Shown: positions 1-9,450 of the stretch, piece by piece
Numbering within the stretch: position 1 is the stretch's first letter
Layout of the letters: each line of letters opens with the position of its first letter
Source of the DNA: Megalodesulfovibrio gigas DSM 1382 = ATCC 19364
GTDB taxonomy: Bacteria > Desulfobacterota > Desulfovibrionia > Desulfovibrionales > Desulfovibrionaceae
Length of the DNA: 64,000 nucleotides
Assembly (NCBI RefSeq): GCF_000468495.1
Contig: NC_022444.1
Coordinates: 132,231-196,230 of the forward strand
Direction of reading: 5' to 3'
The notes under the pieces: model-generated
What the model saw: the letters and a program-made list of their open reading frames with translations, nothing else
Database searches by the model: none
What the model was told of the DNA's origin: nothing
Translations under genes and position numbers: made by a program

Positions 1-36
1 GGGGAAGAACCTTTCTTTAGAAAGGTGTTCCCCCGA
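1..36 (-). terminator. Hairpin terminator of the dispersed GGGGAA...TTCCCC family
   Basis: A stem built from GGGGAAGAACCTTTCT and its near-complement lies 10 bases beyond the stop codon of the PilB-like gene, so it is placed to end that transcript. The same hairpin design recurs near 11.75, 16.6, 16.7, 19.8 and 44.0 kb. Inference: intrinsic or bidirectional terminator; no long T-run is visible. Confidence 0.6.
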
Positions 37-45
37 GAGTTCTTT

Positions 46-1737
46 TCACATGAACAGAATGGGCGCGGCTTCTTCCAGGGTGGTGATGCCTTTGGCCACC
101 TTGGTCAGGGCGTCGTGCTTCATGGAGCGAAACTTCTTGGCCGCCGAGGCGGTCCGGCCGATTTCCTTGGAGGATTTGCGGCCCACGATCATCTCCTGAA
201 TCTCTTCGTCGATGGACAGGGCCTCGTATACGCCCACACGGCCGGCATAGCCCGTGTCGCGGCAGCGGGGGCAGCCTTTGCCCTTCATGAACGGAATGGG
301 CCGCTTGAGGTGCAAGGCGTCCACCATGGGCTGTGACGGCTGGTATTCCATGAGGCAGTAGCGGCAGTTGCGGCGCACCAGACGCTGCCCCACGGTGATG
401 AGCAGGGTGGAGGAGATGAGGAAGGGCTCAATGCCCATATCAATAAACCGGGTGATGGCGCCGGGGGCATCGTTGGTGTGTACGGTGGAAAGCAGGCGGT
501 GGCCGGTCATGGCGGCCTCAATGGCGATCTGGGCGGTTTCCTGATCCCGGATTTCCCCCACCATCAGCACATCCGGGTCCTGACGCAGGATGGACTTGAG
601 GCCCGAGGCGAAGGTCATGCCGGCCTTGCGGTTCAGCTGCACCTGGCGGATGGTGTCCACCCGGGTTTCCACGGGATCTTCCAGGGTGATGATGTTGATC
701 TCCGGCTTGTCCACGCGGGCCAGCATGGCATACAGCAGGGTGGTCTTGCCGCTGCCGGTGGGGCCGCAGGCCAGGAGCATCCCATAGGATTTGTACAGAT
801 TTTCTTCCAGCCGCCGCTGGTCCTCCTCGTTCATGCCCAGGTCTTCGAGGCTCAGGGACTTGCGGGCCTTCATGAGCAGACGCAACACCATGTTCTCGCC
901 ATAGATGGTGGGCAGGGCGGAAACGCGGACGTTGACTTCCTTGGTCTGGACATTGAAGGAAAAACGGCCGTCCTGGGGAACGCGGGTGACGGAAATATCC
1001 ATGTTCGCCAGCAGCTTCATGCGGGAAACAAACTGCATGAACACGGACTTGGGCGGGGCCGGATACTCCCGCAGCACGCCATCGATACGAAAACGCAGCT
1101 GCACGCGGTCGCGCTGGGGGCTGATGTGAATATCTGAGGCGTTTTCCGCCACGGCCTGGGAAAGCACCTGGTTCACCAGGCGGACGATGGGCGCATCTTC
1201 CAGGGCAGCCAGGGAGATGTCCCCCAGGCCCTCGGCAATGAGCTCCTCGTCTCGTTCGACATGAAATTCCTCGATGGCGCCCATGAGGTCTTTCATGTCC
1301 GTCGTCTTGCCGTAGTACTGGAAGAGCAGCTCGTCCAGCTCGCCCTTGGGACAGTAGACGGGCTCTATATCAAACTTTGTGGACTTCTCCAGGATGTCCA
1401 GCATGCCCACATTCAGGGGGTCCGAGGTGGCCAGCCAGATCATGCTGCCCTTCTGCCGCAACACAGCCACATGGTGCTTGCGGGCCACATCCATGGGCAA
1501 GATGCGAGAGAGGGACGTATCGACAGGATATTTTTCGACGGAATACTTGTCTATCTGGAGCTGATTGGCCACATACTCCATCAGCTCGTCTTCTTTGAGC
1601 TTGCCCTGATGGCGCAAGTATTCGGCCAGCTTGAGCCCGGACTTGCGCTGCACCATCCGGGCCTGGCGCATTTCATCTTCTGAAGAGAAACCCGGCATGG
1701 CGGGTGCATCCGCTGGCTTCATCATTGCCCTGGTCAC
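46..1737 (-). CDS. GspE/PilB-family secretion or type IV pilus assembly ATPase
   Basis: 563-residue cytoplasmic motor ATPase of the type II secretion/type IV pilus superfamily. The N-terminal ~150 residues resemble the MshEN/T2SSE_N domain. The C-terminal half carries a Walker A loop (GPTGSGKTT), a Walker B-like segment (LMVGEIRD), conserved His-box residues (STVHTND) and a tetracysteine zinc motif (NCRYC and CPRC), as expected for PilB/GspE but not for retraction ATPases of the PilT type. Length is normal for the family. The GTG at 1737 has AAGGA about six bases upstream; ATG codons at 1725 and 1722 are alternatives. No other pilus or secretion gene is visible in the window, so whether it serves a pilus or a secretion system cannot be decided. 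A hairpin follows the stop. Confidence 0.88.
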   Translation of the reverse strand: MTRAMMKPADAPAMPGFSSEDEMRQARMVQRKSGLKLAEYLRHQGKLKEDELMEYVANQLQIDKYSVEKYPVDTSLSRILPMDVARKHHVAVLRQKGSMIWLATSDPLNVGMLDILEKSTKFDIEPVYCPKGELDELLFQYYGKTTDMKDLMGAIEEFHVERDEELIAEGLGDISLAALEDAPIVRLVNQVLSQAVAENASDIHISPQRDRVQLRFRIDGVLREYPAPPKSVFMQFVSRMKLLANMDISVTRVPQDGRFSFNVQTKEVNVRVSALPTIYGENMVLRLLMKARKSLSLEDLGMNEEDQRRLEENLYKSYGMLLACGPTGSGKTTLLYAMLARVDKPEINIITLEDPVETRVDTIRQVQLNRKAGMTFASGLKSILRQDPDVLMVGEIRDQETAQIAIEAAMTGHRLLSTVHTNDAPGAITRFIDMGIEPFLISSTLLITVGQRLVRRNCRYCLMEYQPSQPMVDALHLKRPIPFMKGKGCPRCRDTGYAGRVGVYEALSIDEEIQEMIVGRKSSKEIGRTASAAKKFRSMKHDALTKVAKGITTLEEAAPILFM

Positions 1738-2105
1738 AACATCCTTGCAGCTGGAACAATCTGCGCAGCAGCCTGCGAAACAGGCCTACTGCACGGCAGC
1801 GCACCCTCGCAGACAGGCCCGGCGTCCGCCATGGCAGCCACCTTGCGGCAGCCCCCCCGGCAGGGACACCATGCCGATCCTCGCTGGTGCTGTACGTCAA
1901 GCGCTGCGCGTCGTCCAGTCCTAAACGAGGTGCCCTGCATCCGCCGCGCTGCCCTGGCGTGCCTCCAGTTTCAACGGATTGCCGATCGATCATCGTCTCT
2001 GCCGACGCCGGCAGGGATTGTGCTCTTTCAGCCTGTCCGATTCCATGATACAAGGCTCGCACGCTGTTCGTAAAGCCCCGGGAACCAGTCAGTTGAGAGG
2101 AGCGC
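1738..2105. other. Intergenic region between divergent genes
   Basis: About 370 bases separating the divergently transcribed PilB-like and HDOD genes. It must hold both promoters, but I see no convincing -35/-10 pair or operator. GGAG occurs just upstream of the HDOD start at 2106. Short open frames here look like non-coding translation. Confidence 0.5.
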
Positions 2106-3380
2106 ATGGCCGAGCACACCCTGGAAACGAGCAAGGACGGGACCGCCGCCTTGTACGTGGACACCTTCTTCGCCCGTCAACCCATTTTTGACGCGGACAA
2201 GAATATCTGGGGATACGCCCTGCTCTACCGGCATTCCTCCGATGCCACGCAGGCGCGCTTTGACGACAAGGACATTGCCACCCTCACAGTCATTTCCAAT
2301 GCCATCATGAATCTTCCCAAAGGGGAAGAGCGCATCAAAAAACTGTGCATCAATTTCACCGAGGAAAGCATCCTGCGCCGGGTGCCGCGCACCCTGCCCG
2401 CCTCCAGCACCATCCTGCTGGTGGAAGAGAGCTTCGGCCACCGCGCCGAGGTGCTCGCCACCCTCGGCGAGCTCAAGGCCCTTGGCTTTCAGGTGGCGCT
2501 GAACGACTTTACCGGCGACCCCGAGGCCCAGGGCCTGCTGGAGCTGGCGGATATCGTCTTCATCGACATCCTGAGCAAGGAGGTCCCCCGCCTCAAGGAG
2601 CTGACCATCCTGGCCCAGTCGCACCATGCCGTGCTCGGCGCCAAGCGGGTGGAGGACATCCGGCAGTTCGAGTTCCTGCGCAAGGTGGGCTACACGCTGT
2701 TCCAGGGCTTTTTCTTTGAAAAACCGGTCATTGTGCCGGGCCGCAAGCTCACGTCCAATCAAATCTCCCGGCTCATGCTCTTCAAGGTGCTGGAGAAGGA
2801 AAACCCGGATTTTGCGGAAATCGCCCGGGTCATCGAAACGGACGTCTCCATCAGCTACCGGCTGCTGGCCCTCACCAACTCCGCCAACTTCAGCCTCTCC
2901 CGCAAGGTGGACAGCATCCGCCAGGCCCTGGTGCTCCTGGGCATGAAGCAGATCAAGAGCTGGCTGTGGCTCATCTTCCTGACGGACATTACCCCCAAGC
3001 ACAAAACCTCCGAGCTGCCGTACCTCTCCGCCATCCGCGCCAAGTTTCTGGAACGCACCGCCTTGAACCACGATCTTCCCATCGCCAAGGCCGACCTGCT
3101 GTACCTGCTGGGCCTGTTCTCCCTGCTGGAAGCCATGCTGGATGTGCCGTTCAAGGAAATTTCCAAAAACCTGCCCCTGGATGACGACCTGACCGCAGCC
3201 CTGAGCGGCGAGACCAACGGGTACACGCCGTGGCTGAACATGGCCCGGTATTTCGAACGCGGGGAATGGGACAACATCGATGGCGTCATCACGTCCCTGG
3301 ACCTGGACCCCATGACCGTGGCAAATTCCTATGCCGAGGCCCTCACCTGGGCCAAGACCATCCAGGGCGAGGGAATCTAG
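2106..3380 (+). CDS. EAL-like/HDOD domain signalling protein (YuxH type)
   Basis: 424 residues. The N-terminal ~200 residues begin with FFARQPIFDADKNIWGYALL, the signature of degenerate EAL domains of the YuxH/HDOD family. The expected catalytic acidic residues of active EAL enzymes are not evident, so cyclic-di-GMP hydrolysis is unlikely. The C-terminal half (about residues 205-420) is an HDOD domain, a non-catalytic relative of HD phosphohydrolases used as a signalling or scaffold module (RLMLFKVLEKENPDF, SYRLLALTNSANF, RQALVLLGMKQIKSWLWL). The ATG at 2106 follows GAGAGGAG. It ends 21 bases before the AEC transporter, so the two may be co-transcribed. Target pathway unknown; regulation of motility or pili is a guess from the neighbouring ATPase. 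Confidence 0.85.
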   Translation: MAEHTLETSKDGTAALYVDTFFARQPIFDADKNIWGYALLYRHSSDATQARFDDKDIATLTVISNAIMNLPKGEERIKKLCINFTEESILRRVPRTLPASSTILLVEESFGHRAEVLATLGELKALGFQVALNDFTGDPEAQGLLELADIVFIDILSKEVPRLKELTILAQSHHAVLGAKRVEDIRQFEFLRKVGYTLFQGFFFEKPVIVPGRKLTSNQISRLMLFKVLEKENPDFAEIARVIETDVSISYRLLALTNSANFSLSRKVDSIRQALVLLGMKQIKSWLWLIFLTDITPKHKTSELPYLSAIRAKFLERTALNHDLPIAKADLLYLLGLFSLLEAMLDVPFKEISKNLPLDDDLTAALSGETNGYTPWLNMARYFERGEWDNIDGVITSLDLDPMTVANSYAEALTWAKTIQGEGI

Positions 3381-3401
3381 CCGTGCCGCCACGCGCGCCT
3401 G

Positions 3402-4346
3402 ATGTTCCTTGCCGCAAGACACCGCAGACATCTCGTGACCATATTGCTTCCCCTTTTCGCCTGCATGGCCCTGGGCTGGGGCTGCAGCCAGTGGCGACTG
3501 CTGCCGGAAACACTCTGGCCTGACGTCGAACGGCTGACCTATTACCTCTTGCTCCCCGCCATGCTGCTTTCCACCCTGGCGGCCGCCCCCACGGTGACCG
3601 CAGAAGGCCTGCCGGCCGTCTCCATGGCCGGGGCCCTCATCTCCGCCGTGGTGGGCGTCACCGGGCTGGGGCTGTTCCTGCAGGCCCGCTTGCGCTTTGA
3701 CGGGCCGGAGTTCTCCTCCATCTTCCAGGGGTCCATGCGCCCCAACATCTATGTGGGCCTGGCGGCGGCGGCGGCCCTCTTCGGGCAGGAAGGACTGACC
3801 CTGTCTGCCGTGGCCCTGCTGGTCATGATTCCCATGGTCAACCTACTGTGCGTGCCGGTGGTGTCGTTCTTTGGCTGCCGCGGGGATTACGGCGCCGGGC
3901 ACATTGTCCTGTCCATCCTGAAAAATCCGCTGCTGCTGGCCTGCGCGGCAGGGCTTGGCATCAACCTCGCGGGCCTGCCCCTGCCGGAGCCGGTGTTTGA
4001 GACCATCCGCCTGCTGGGCGGCGCGGCTCTGCCCCTGGGGCTCATGGCCGTGGGCGCGGGCCTGACGATCAAGGAACTCCCCCGCTCCTGGCAGCCGGTG
4101 CTGGTCTCCTGCCTGCTCAAATTCGTGGCCCTGCCGGGCCTGACCTGGCTGGCCTGCTCCCTGTACCGCACCCCGCCCCGGGCGGCGGCCATCTGCGTGC
4201 TGTTCGCCGCCGTGCCGGCAGCGGCCTCCGCCTCGGTGCTGGCACGCCAGCTTGGCGGCGACGACCGGCTGATGGCGGCCATCATCACCGGACAAACCAT
4301 CCTGGCCGTCGCCACCGTGCCGGCCACCATTTATCTGCTGGGCTGA
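3402..4346 (+). CDS. AEC family permease (auxin efflux carrier-like)
   Basis: 314 residues, almost entirely hydrophobic with about ten predicted membrane helices in two five-helix blocks separated by a short polar loop near residue 160, as in AEC-family transporters. Family members export organic acids or similar anions; in Desulfovibrio several are annotated as malate/auxin carriers, but nothing here fixes the substrate. The N-terminal motif LFACMALGWG and the repeated GLMAVGAGL/RPNIYVGLAAA segments fit the family. The start at 3402 has only a weak ribosome site; a GTG at 3435 is an alternative. It lies 21 bases downstream of the HDOD gene. Confidence 0.8.
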   Translation: MFLAARHRRHLVTILLPLFACMALGWGCSQWRLLPETLWPDVERLTYYLLLPAMLLSTLAAAPTVTAEGLPAVSMAGALISAVVGVTGLGLFLQARLRFDGPEFSSIFQGSMRPNIYVGLAAAAALFGQEGLTLSAVALLVMIPMVNLLCVPVVSFFGCRGDYGAGHIVLSILKNPLLLACAAGLGINLAGLPLPEPVFETIRLLGGAALPLGLMAVGAGLTIKELPRSWQPVLVSCLLKFVALPGLTWLACSLYRTPPRAAAICVLFAAVPAAASASVLARQLGGDDRLMAAIITGQTILAVATVPATIYLLG

Positions 4347-4520
4347 TCCGACAGCACGCTGCGGTTGCGCAGTGCCCCAGGGGGAGGCCCCACCGGGGCA
4401 AGGTGCTCACGGAAGTCTCACGCGGGAACGCATGGGATGAGAGCACGTCCAAAGACACATCCGCATCCCTCGCAACGCCCTCGGTATCGCTTGCAACGCC
4501 TTCGTTGAAACCATTCGCGC

Positions 4521-4555
4521 AAAAAGAGGGGCGGCCCGTGAGGACCGCCCCTTTG
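4521..4555 (-). terminator. Intrinsic terminator of the qrc operon
   Basis: Read on the minus strand this is a GGGGCGG/CCGCCCC stem (4528-4534 with 4545-4551), a ten-base loop and a following TCTTTTTG run, placed 25 bases past the qrcD stop. It is a textbook rho-independent terminator. On the plus strand the stem could also serve the convergent AEC gene, although its T-run is short. Confidence 0.85.
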
Positions 4556-4580
4556 ATGCATTGCAGCAGATGCCAGCCAC

Positions 4581-5816
4581 TTACTTGGCGGCGTTGAGCG
4601 CCTTTTCCTGCGGGAAGACCGGCAGGTAGCGGTACGACAGGGAGATGAGCACTGCGCCGTAGGCGATGACCAGGAAGGTCGGGGCCCATTCGGCTTCGTT
4701 GGGGATGTAGAGTTCCCACTGATCGAAGGGCATGACCGGTGCTGCCAGGCCCTGGACGGTGAAGACGTAGCGGTTGATGCTGACGCCGATGCAGTCCAGG
4801 ATGGCGGCGGTGTACAGCCACATGGGATTCTCGCGGATGGACTTCACATTGAGCATGATCATGGGGATCACGCCGCAGATGACGATTTCCGTCCACAGCT
4901 GCCACTGGCCATACACAACGCCGTGGAACAGGTCGCTGAAGTTCAGGCCCATTTCCGGCAGCACGCTGGTGGCCCAGCCCCAGGTATCCATGATCTTGAG
5001 AGGCACGTACACCAGCAGCATGGTGCCGGCGATTTTGCCCATCAGGGCCTTGATCTTGAAGTCCACCATCTTGCGGCCAGAGGCCTTTTCGATGACCGTG
5101 GCAATAAGCATGGTGAACACCGGACCGGAGGCCACGGCGGAGAGCACGAAGAGGAAGAACGTCCAGGGCCAGATGAAGAACCCGGGGCGGTAGGAGTACG
5201 GCCGGCTGAAGAGCACGCCGTACATGCCGCCCAGGGAGCCCTGGTGGAAGAACGACAGGAAGGCGCCCATGCCGGCGAACAGCGGCATGATCAGGTGGAA
5301 GTTGTGCGCCATGTTGTGCAGGAAGGGAATCTTGTTCAACTGGCGGTTTTCCAGGATGATGGGCACATACTCAATGGCCAGGACCATGAGGTAGCAGGTG
5401 ATGCAGAACATCACTTCCACCAGCATGGAGTGGACGTTGGCATGCCAGAAGCCGAACCAGGAGCGCAGCGGCTGCCCCACGTCCAGGGCGAGGACGATCA
5501 TGGCCCCGGAGTAGCAGATGAAGCCGATGATGACTGCCAAGTTGATGATGTGCTTGAGCGGATCAATGTTCAGAATATACCGCAGCAGGCCGGTGAAGAA
5601 CGCGCCGGCGCCCAGGGCAATCACCGCGAGGTCGAAGGTGATCCACAGCCCGAAGCCGAAGGTGTTGTCCAACGCGGTCTCACCGATGCCGAACAGGAAG
5701 ATCCGGGCCATCCAGTAGCCGCCCCAGGCCAGCACCACGGCCAGGACACCCATCCAGATCAGGAACTTGCCCAGGGAGCACCGAGGGCAGCCCTCAGGGA
5801 GCAACGCCTTATCCAT
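4581..5816 (-). CDS. qrcD: QrcD, NrfD/PsrC-type membrane subunit of the menaquinone reductase complex
   Basis: 411-residue integral membrane protein with about ten helices, of the NrfD/PsrC superfamily, which binds the quinone in membrane oxidoreductase complexes. In Qrc it receives electrons that QrcA takes from periplasmic cytochrome c3 and passes them to menaquinone. The chosen ATG (5816) gives MDKALLPEGCPRCSLGKFL and has GGAGGA upstream; a longer in-frame extension lacks support. The start overlaps the 3' end of qrcC by eight bases, and the gene is last in the operon. The terminator just downstream closes the unit. Confidence 0.95.
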   Translation of the reverse strand: MDKALLPEGCPRCSLGKFLIWMGVLAVVLAWGGYWMARIFLFGIGETALDNTFGFGLWITFDLAVIALGAGAFFTGLLRYILNIDPLKHIINLAVIIGFICYSGAMIVLALDVGQPLRSWFGFWHANVHSMLVEVMFCITCYLMVLAIEYVPIILENRQLNKIPFLHNMAHNFHLIMPLFAGMGAFLSFFHQGSLGGMYGVLFSRPYSYRPGFFIWPWTFFLFVLSAVASGPVFTMLIATVIEKASGRKMVDFKIKALMGKIAGTMLLVYVPLKIMDTWGWATSVLPEMGLNFSDLFHGVVYGQWQLWTEIVICGVIPMIMLNVKSIRENPMWLYTAAILDCIGVSINRYVFTVQGLAAPVMPFDQWELYIPNEAEWAPTFLVIAYGAVLISLSYRYLPVFPQEKALNAAK

Positions 5817-6609
5817 GATGTCCTCCTCCGAGAGGCGTGAAGTCACCAGTTTTTTCGTTGTCAAGGTGGTGGTCGCCCAGGCGGCGCACCCACTCACGAC
5901 GGCTCAGGTAGTACACCTGCGGGTCCATGCCCAGCCGTTCCAGGAGCCGGAAGGCGTATTCGCTATGGGCCAGCTTGTGCACCAGGTGCTTGGGATTGTT
6001 GAGATCGCCAAACACGATGGCGCCGTTGGGGCAAGATTCGGTGCAGGCAGTCACGTACGCGCCTTCGGGCAGATCGTACGGATCGTTGCCGGCCACCCGG
6101 GCCTTGTCCTTGGCTTTCATCCAGCGATGATGGCAGAAGGTGCACTTCTCCACCACGCCGCGGGGCCGCACGCTGACGTCGGGGCTCAGGGTCTTGTCCC
6201 AACCCTGGGGCCACTCGGGATCGTACCAGTTGAAGTACCGGGCCTTGTAAGGACATGCCGCCATGCAGTACCGGCAGCCGAAGCAGCGGGGGTACACCTG
6301 ACTGACGATGCCGCCCTCTTCGTCCTTCTTGGTCACCGTCGCCGGGCACACGGGCACGCAGGCCGGGTTGCCGCACTGCTGGCAGGGCCGGGGCAGGAAG
6401 GCAGTGTCGTGATCCGGGAAGGCCTTGCCGTTGGAGAGTTCATAGACCTTGAGCCAGTTCATGACTCGCCGCTTATTGGACGCATCCTTTTCGGGAGCCA
6501 GGTTGTTTTCAGCCTGGCAGGCCACCATGCACGCGCCGCAGCCCGTGCACTTGTCCAGGTCGATGGCCATCCCCCAGAGGATCTTGAACGATTGTTGAGC
6601 GCCTGACAT
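5809..6609 (-). CDS. qrcC: QrcC, periplasmic iron-sulfur subunit of the menaquinone reductase complex
   Basis: 266 residues with four cysteine clusters typical of the DMSO reductase electron-transfer subunit (HybA/DmsB/PsrB type): CTGCGACMVAC near the N-terminus, CGNPACVPVCP, CFGCRYCMAACP, and CTFCHHR with a later CTESCP. These would ligate several [4Fe-4S] clusters linking the QrcA/QrcB proteins to QrcD. It has no signal peptide, consistent with co-export with the Tat-dependent partner QrcB. The clusters and the qrcABCD order identify it clearly. It starts 17 bases after qrcB and overlaps qrcD by eight bases. Confidence 0.95.
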   Translation of the reverse strand: MSGAQQSFKILWGMAIDLDKCTGCGACMVACQAENNLAPEKDASNKRRVMNWLKVYELSNGKAFPDHDTAFLPRPCQQCGNPACVPVCPATVTKKDEEGGIVSQVYPRCFGCRYCMAACPYKARYFNWYDPEWPQGWDKTLSPDVSVRPRGVVEKCTFCHHRWMKAKDKARVAGNDPYDLPEGAYVTACTESCPNGAIVFGDLNNPKHLVHKLAHSEYAFRLLERLGMDPQVYYLSRREWVRRLGDHHLDNEKTGDFTPLGGGHHG

Positions 6610-6626
6610 GTTGCTGATCCTTCCCC

Positions 6627-8708
6627 TTAGGCTTTTTCGATTGCGACGCCGGTCTGGGTCCAGATGGAAAGGCCGGTGCCGGGCTCGACCTGGGCCGTGA
6701 ACAACCGGGCCACGTTGGCGCCCTTGTTCTTGGCGAACTCGTCGAACGCCGTGTGGCCGAAGTTGCAGGGAGCCATCACCACGCCGTCCATGACCATTTC
6801 ACTGATGTTCACCAGGGCGGGAATCGCCTTGCCTTCGCCAGCCTTGAGGGTGATCTTCTGGCCCTGGGCAACCCCGGCCTTGGCGGCAGTGGCCTTGTTC
6901 AGGTGCACGTACATCAAGGTATCCGCGAGTTCGTATTCGCGGATGAGCTTGAGGTTCTGCGGGGGCACCGCAGTGGTGGCTGTGCCGAAGCCCAGCTTGT
7001 TCACCACGGCCAGGGCATATGCGCCTTCGGGGGCCTTGATTTCCAGGCTCTTGGCAATGGCTTCCGCCGCCAGGGAAGGCTGCCCGCCGGTGACGGCCTC
7101 GCCGACAAAGGCCTTGCCGGCAGCAAGGTCTGCGGCATTGGCGCCCACGGCCTTGGCCTTGGCGGCCAGCACGTCCTTGAAGGAATTGAAGCCCAGGTTG
7201 GCATTCTGCTTGGCAGCCAGCCCCAGGATGACATCCCCGCCATGGATGTTCGCGCCGGGATTCACGGCGTCGATGACGGGCTTGTTCAGGCAGTAGATGG
7301 CCGTGCCGCACCCGATGGGGGTGGCCACGTCGTCATAGCGTTCGAGGCCCAGGGGCGAGGGCAGGATCAGGTCCGCCATGGTGGCGGTTTCGTCCATGAA
7401 CTGGGCGATGGCGACCTTGAAGGGAATCTTGGCCACCACGCCGGCCACGTCGCCCGGCAGGGCATAGACGGGGTTGGCTTCGTAGGTGATGAGCACTTCG
7501 GGCCGGGCTTTTTCGTCGCCGGCCAGGGTCTGCATGTAGGCAGCCAGATCGTTGGCCATCACGGCCTTGCGGGGCATGGCCTTTTCCACCACCGGGGCGA
7601 ACTCAGGCACGGCGCGCAGGCCGGTCTTCTGGTTGTAGGCGCCCAGCAGCAGGTTCAGCGCCATGCCGGCAGCGGCTGCAGCCGCGCTGCCGCCCTGGCC
7701 GGATTCGGAACCGGGGATGACCACCGGCGCCTTGGCTTTCTGCAGACCTTCGGCCAGCATGACCAGATTGGCTTCGGACACGCCGGCAAGCTGGGCCACG
7801 GTGGCCGGCTCGAACCGGGCCGCCAGGGTCTTGAAGGCGGCGAAATCAGGAGCCTGCGAGGTGGCGCCGGCCTTGATGAGCAGGTTGGCCAGCCCCAGGG
7901 CCACGATCGCCTGGGTTCCCGGCTTGGCTGCCACCCAGATGTCCGCACCCACGGCGGTGTTGGTGCAGCTGGGCCCAACATACGCATAGGTGGCGGCAGG
8001 GGTCTCGCCATGGGGACGGGCTGCGCTGTAGGCCCGGCGGGTACGCGTGGACGGCCCCCAGGACTCCAGGATGTCCGCGCCCAGGGCCAGCACGTAGTCG
8101 CTGCCGGCAGTTTCGAAGCCCGGCATGCCAGCGCCGCCCATCAGTTCCCAGGCACGGGCCAAGGTCTGGGCCTCGGAGGGCATGAGGAAAAACTGCTTGG
8201 AGCCCATGGAGGCGGTAAAGCCGGAGAGCACCTCATTCACGGTGCCGGTCTGGTCGCCGGAAATGACCGCAAGCCGGGTGGCAGAGCCCTTGACGAAGCC
8301 GAGCTTCTCGTCCAGCAGGGCCAGGGCGTCAGTCCAGGAGATTTCCTTCCAGCCACCATCGGCCGCCTTGCGCAGGGGCCGCTTGATGCGGGAGGGGCTG
8401 TACAGGAGCTGCACTTCCGTGGCGGCCAGCGGAGAAATTTTACCGCCGGAAAGCGGATGCTCCGGGTTGCCGATGGTCCGCACAGGGCGACCACTCACGG
8501 TGCGCACCAGCATGGCCGTGGCAGAAGGGCACAGCTTGCTCACTGTGGGCACAAAGGCATCCGTGCCGCGGATGTTCTTGGGCACCCAGGGCCAGTTCTG
8601 CGTCCAGATGGAGATGTCGTCGGTGAGCTTCCAGGGGACCGGGGTGAACATGCTCCCCACTGCCCCGCCGATCAGCAATTTCACAATGCTGCGTCTATCG
8701 ATTCCCAT
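6627..8708 (-). CDS. qrcB: QrcB, molybdopterin oxidoreductase-like subunit of the menaquinone reductase complex
   Basis: 693 residues of the molybdopterin oxidoreductase (CISM) fold. The start at 8708 gives MGIDRRSIVKLLIGGAVGSM, a twin-arginine-like signal, so the protein should be exported folded. The N-terminal region has no CxxC-x3-C [4Fe-4S] motif; only an isolated cysteine (LCPSATAM) lies there. This agrees with work on D. vulgaris Qrc, where QrcB lacks the molybdenum cofactor and acts structurally. Later segments (STRTRRAYSAARPHGE, GAYNQKTGLRAVPEF, DETATMADLILPSP) fit the family. It lies 13 bases after qrcA. A periplasmic role within Qrc is established knowledge; the lack of catalysis here is inferred. 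Confidence 0.95.
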   Translation of the reverse strand: MGIDRRSIVKLLIGGAVGSMFTPVPWKLTDDISIWTQNWPWVPKNIRGTDAFVPTVSKLCPSATAMLVRTVSGRPVRTIGNPEHPLSGGKISPLAATEVQLLYSPSRIKRPLRKAADGGWKEISWTDALALLDEKLGFVKGSATRLAVISGDQTGTVNEVLSGFTASMGSKQFFLMPSEAQTLARAWELMGGAGMPGFETAGSDYVLALGADILESWGPSTRTRRAYSAARPHGETPAATYAYVGPSCTNTAVGADIWVAAKPGTQAIVALGLANLLIKAGATSQAPDFAAFKTLAARFEPATVAQLAGVSEANLVMLAEGLQKAKAPVVIPGSESGQGGSAAAAAAGMALNLLLGAYNQKTGLRAVPEFAPVVEKAMPRKAVMANDLAAYMQTLAGDEKARPEVLITYEANPVYALPGDVAGVVAKIPFKVAIAQFMDETATMADLILPSPLGLERYDDVATPIGCGTAIYCLNKPVIDAVNPGANIHGGDVILGLAAKQNANLGFNSFKDVLAAKAKAVGANAADLAAGKAFVGEAVTGGQPSLAAEAIAKSLEIKAPEGAYALAVVNKLGFGTATTAVPPQNLKLIREYELADTLMYVHLNKATAAKAGVAQGQKITLKAGEGKAIPALVNISEMVMDGVVMAPCNFGHTAFDEFAKNKGANVARLFTAQVEPGTGLSIWTQTGVAIEKA

Positions 8709-8721
8709 TGCGCCGCCCTCT

Positions 8722-9360
8722 TTACTTATGGCACGTGAAGCATGCGTTGTTGTTGGCGTTGTAGGCGCGATGATCCGGCAAGGCATGGCAGTATTCGCAG
8801 GCCCACATCTTCATGGTGTTTGCGCTGTACCCGCTGATGCGGTTCGCCGAATACTTGGGCGGAGTTTCAGAATCGCCAATGTCGGGGTGACAGCCGCTCG
8901 TGCTGCAGAGTTCTTTTTCGGTCCAGTCCGTGTGGCACTGACCGCAATTCTCCAGACTGTGGGCGGCATGGCTGAAGAAGACGTTGTCAGGCTGCATCTG
9001 GTACACCTTCCAATCCGGCTCCTGCCCCTTCTTCACATACTCGTTCACGTACTCGCGCTCCCTGGTGGAACTGCCCACGGGATACTCGTGGCAGTCGGCA
9101 CATTCCTTGGTCTCAGGAATGCCACTGTAGGAGCCATCCGCCCGGAAGTAGTGGCAGTCGGAGCACGTCATCCCTGCCTCTTCCTTGTGGATCTTGTGGT
9201 TGAAGGCGACTGGTTGGGACTGTTCGCTGAATAGCAGCTTCGGGGAAAGCCACCATCCTACGAGCAGAGACAAGACCAAGCCTAGTCCGAAGGGCAGAAA
9301 GCCGCCCAGGACCGAGCACTGGCCGCCGGTGTCAGCGTTGTGCGCGCGCTTCTCCTCCAT
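8722..9360 (-). CDS. qrcA: QrcA, membrane-anchored hexaheme cytochrome c
   Basis: 212 residues. One hydrophobic N-terminal helix (about residues 20-40) anchors or exports the protein. Six heme c sites are visible: CSDCH, CADCH, CGQCH, CSTSGCH (a CX4CH variant), CEYCH and CFTCH. QrcA is the entry point of the Qrc complex, accepting electrons from type I cytochrome c3 reduced by periplasmic hydrogenases or formate dehydrogenases. The partner cytochrome c3 is encoded 13 kb away in this window. It is the first gene of qrcABCD; a Rex-like dyad lies about 95 bases upstream of the start. Confidence 0.95.
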   Translation of the reverse strand: MEEKRAHNADTGGQCSVLGGFLPFGLGLVLSLLVGWWLSPKLLFSEQSQPVAFNHKIHKEEAGMTCSDCHYFRADGSYSGIPETKECADCHEYPVGSSTREREYVNEYVKKGQEPDWKVYQMQPDNVFFSHAAHSLENCGQCHTDWTEKELCSTSGCHPDIGDSETPPKYSANRISGYSANTMKMWACEYCHALPDHRAYNANNNACFTCHK

Positions 9361-9450
9361 ATCCCTCTACCACCTCTGAAAGTTTAGTGATTGCAGGACA
9401 TCCCGCTGTACTTGCGCGTTCTTCTTTCCCATCTCGTTCCGTTTGTGTCA

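Noticed and set aside
2106-3380. Cyclic-di-GMP phosphodiesterase
   Set aside because: The EAL-like half lacks recognisable catalytic motifs and is joined to an HDOD domain, as in inactive YuxH-type proteins.
6627-8708. Active molybdenum oxidoreductase
   Set aside because: The N-terminal iron-sulfur motif is absent and the qrc context matches a cofactor-free QrcB, so catalysis is not claimed.
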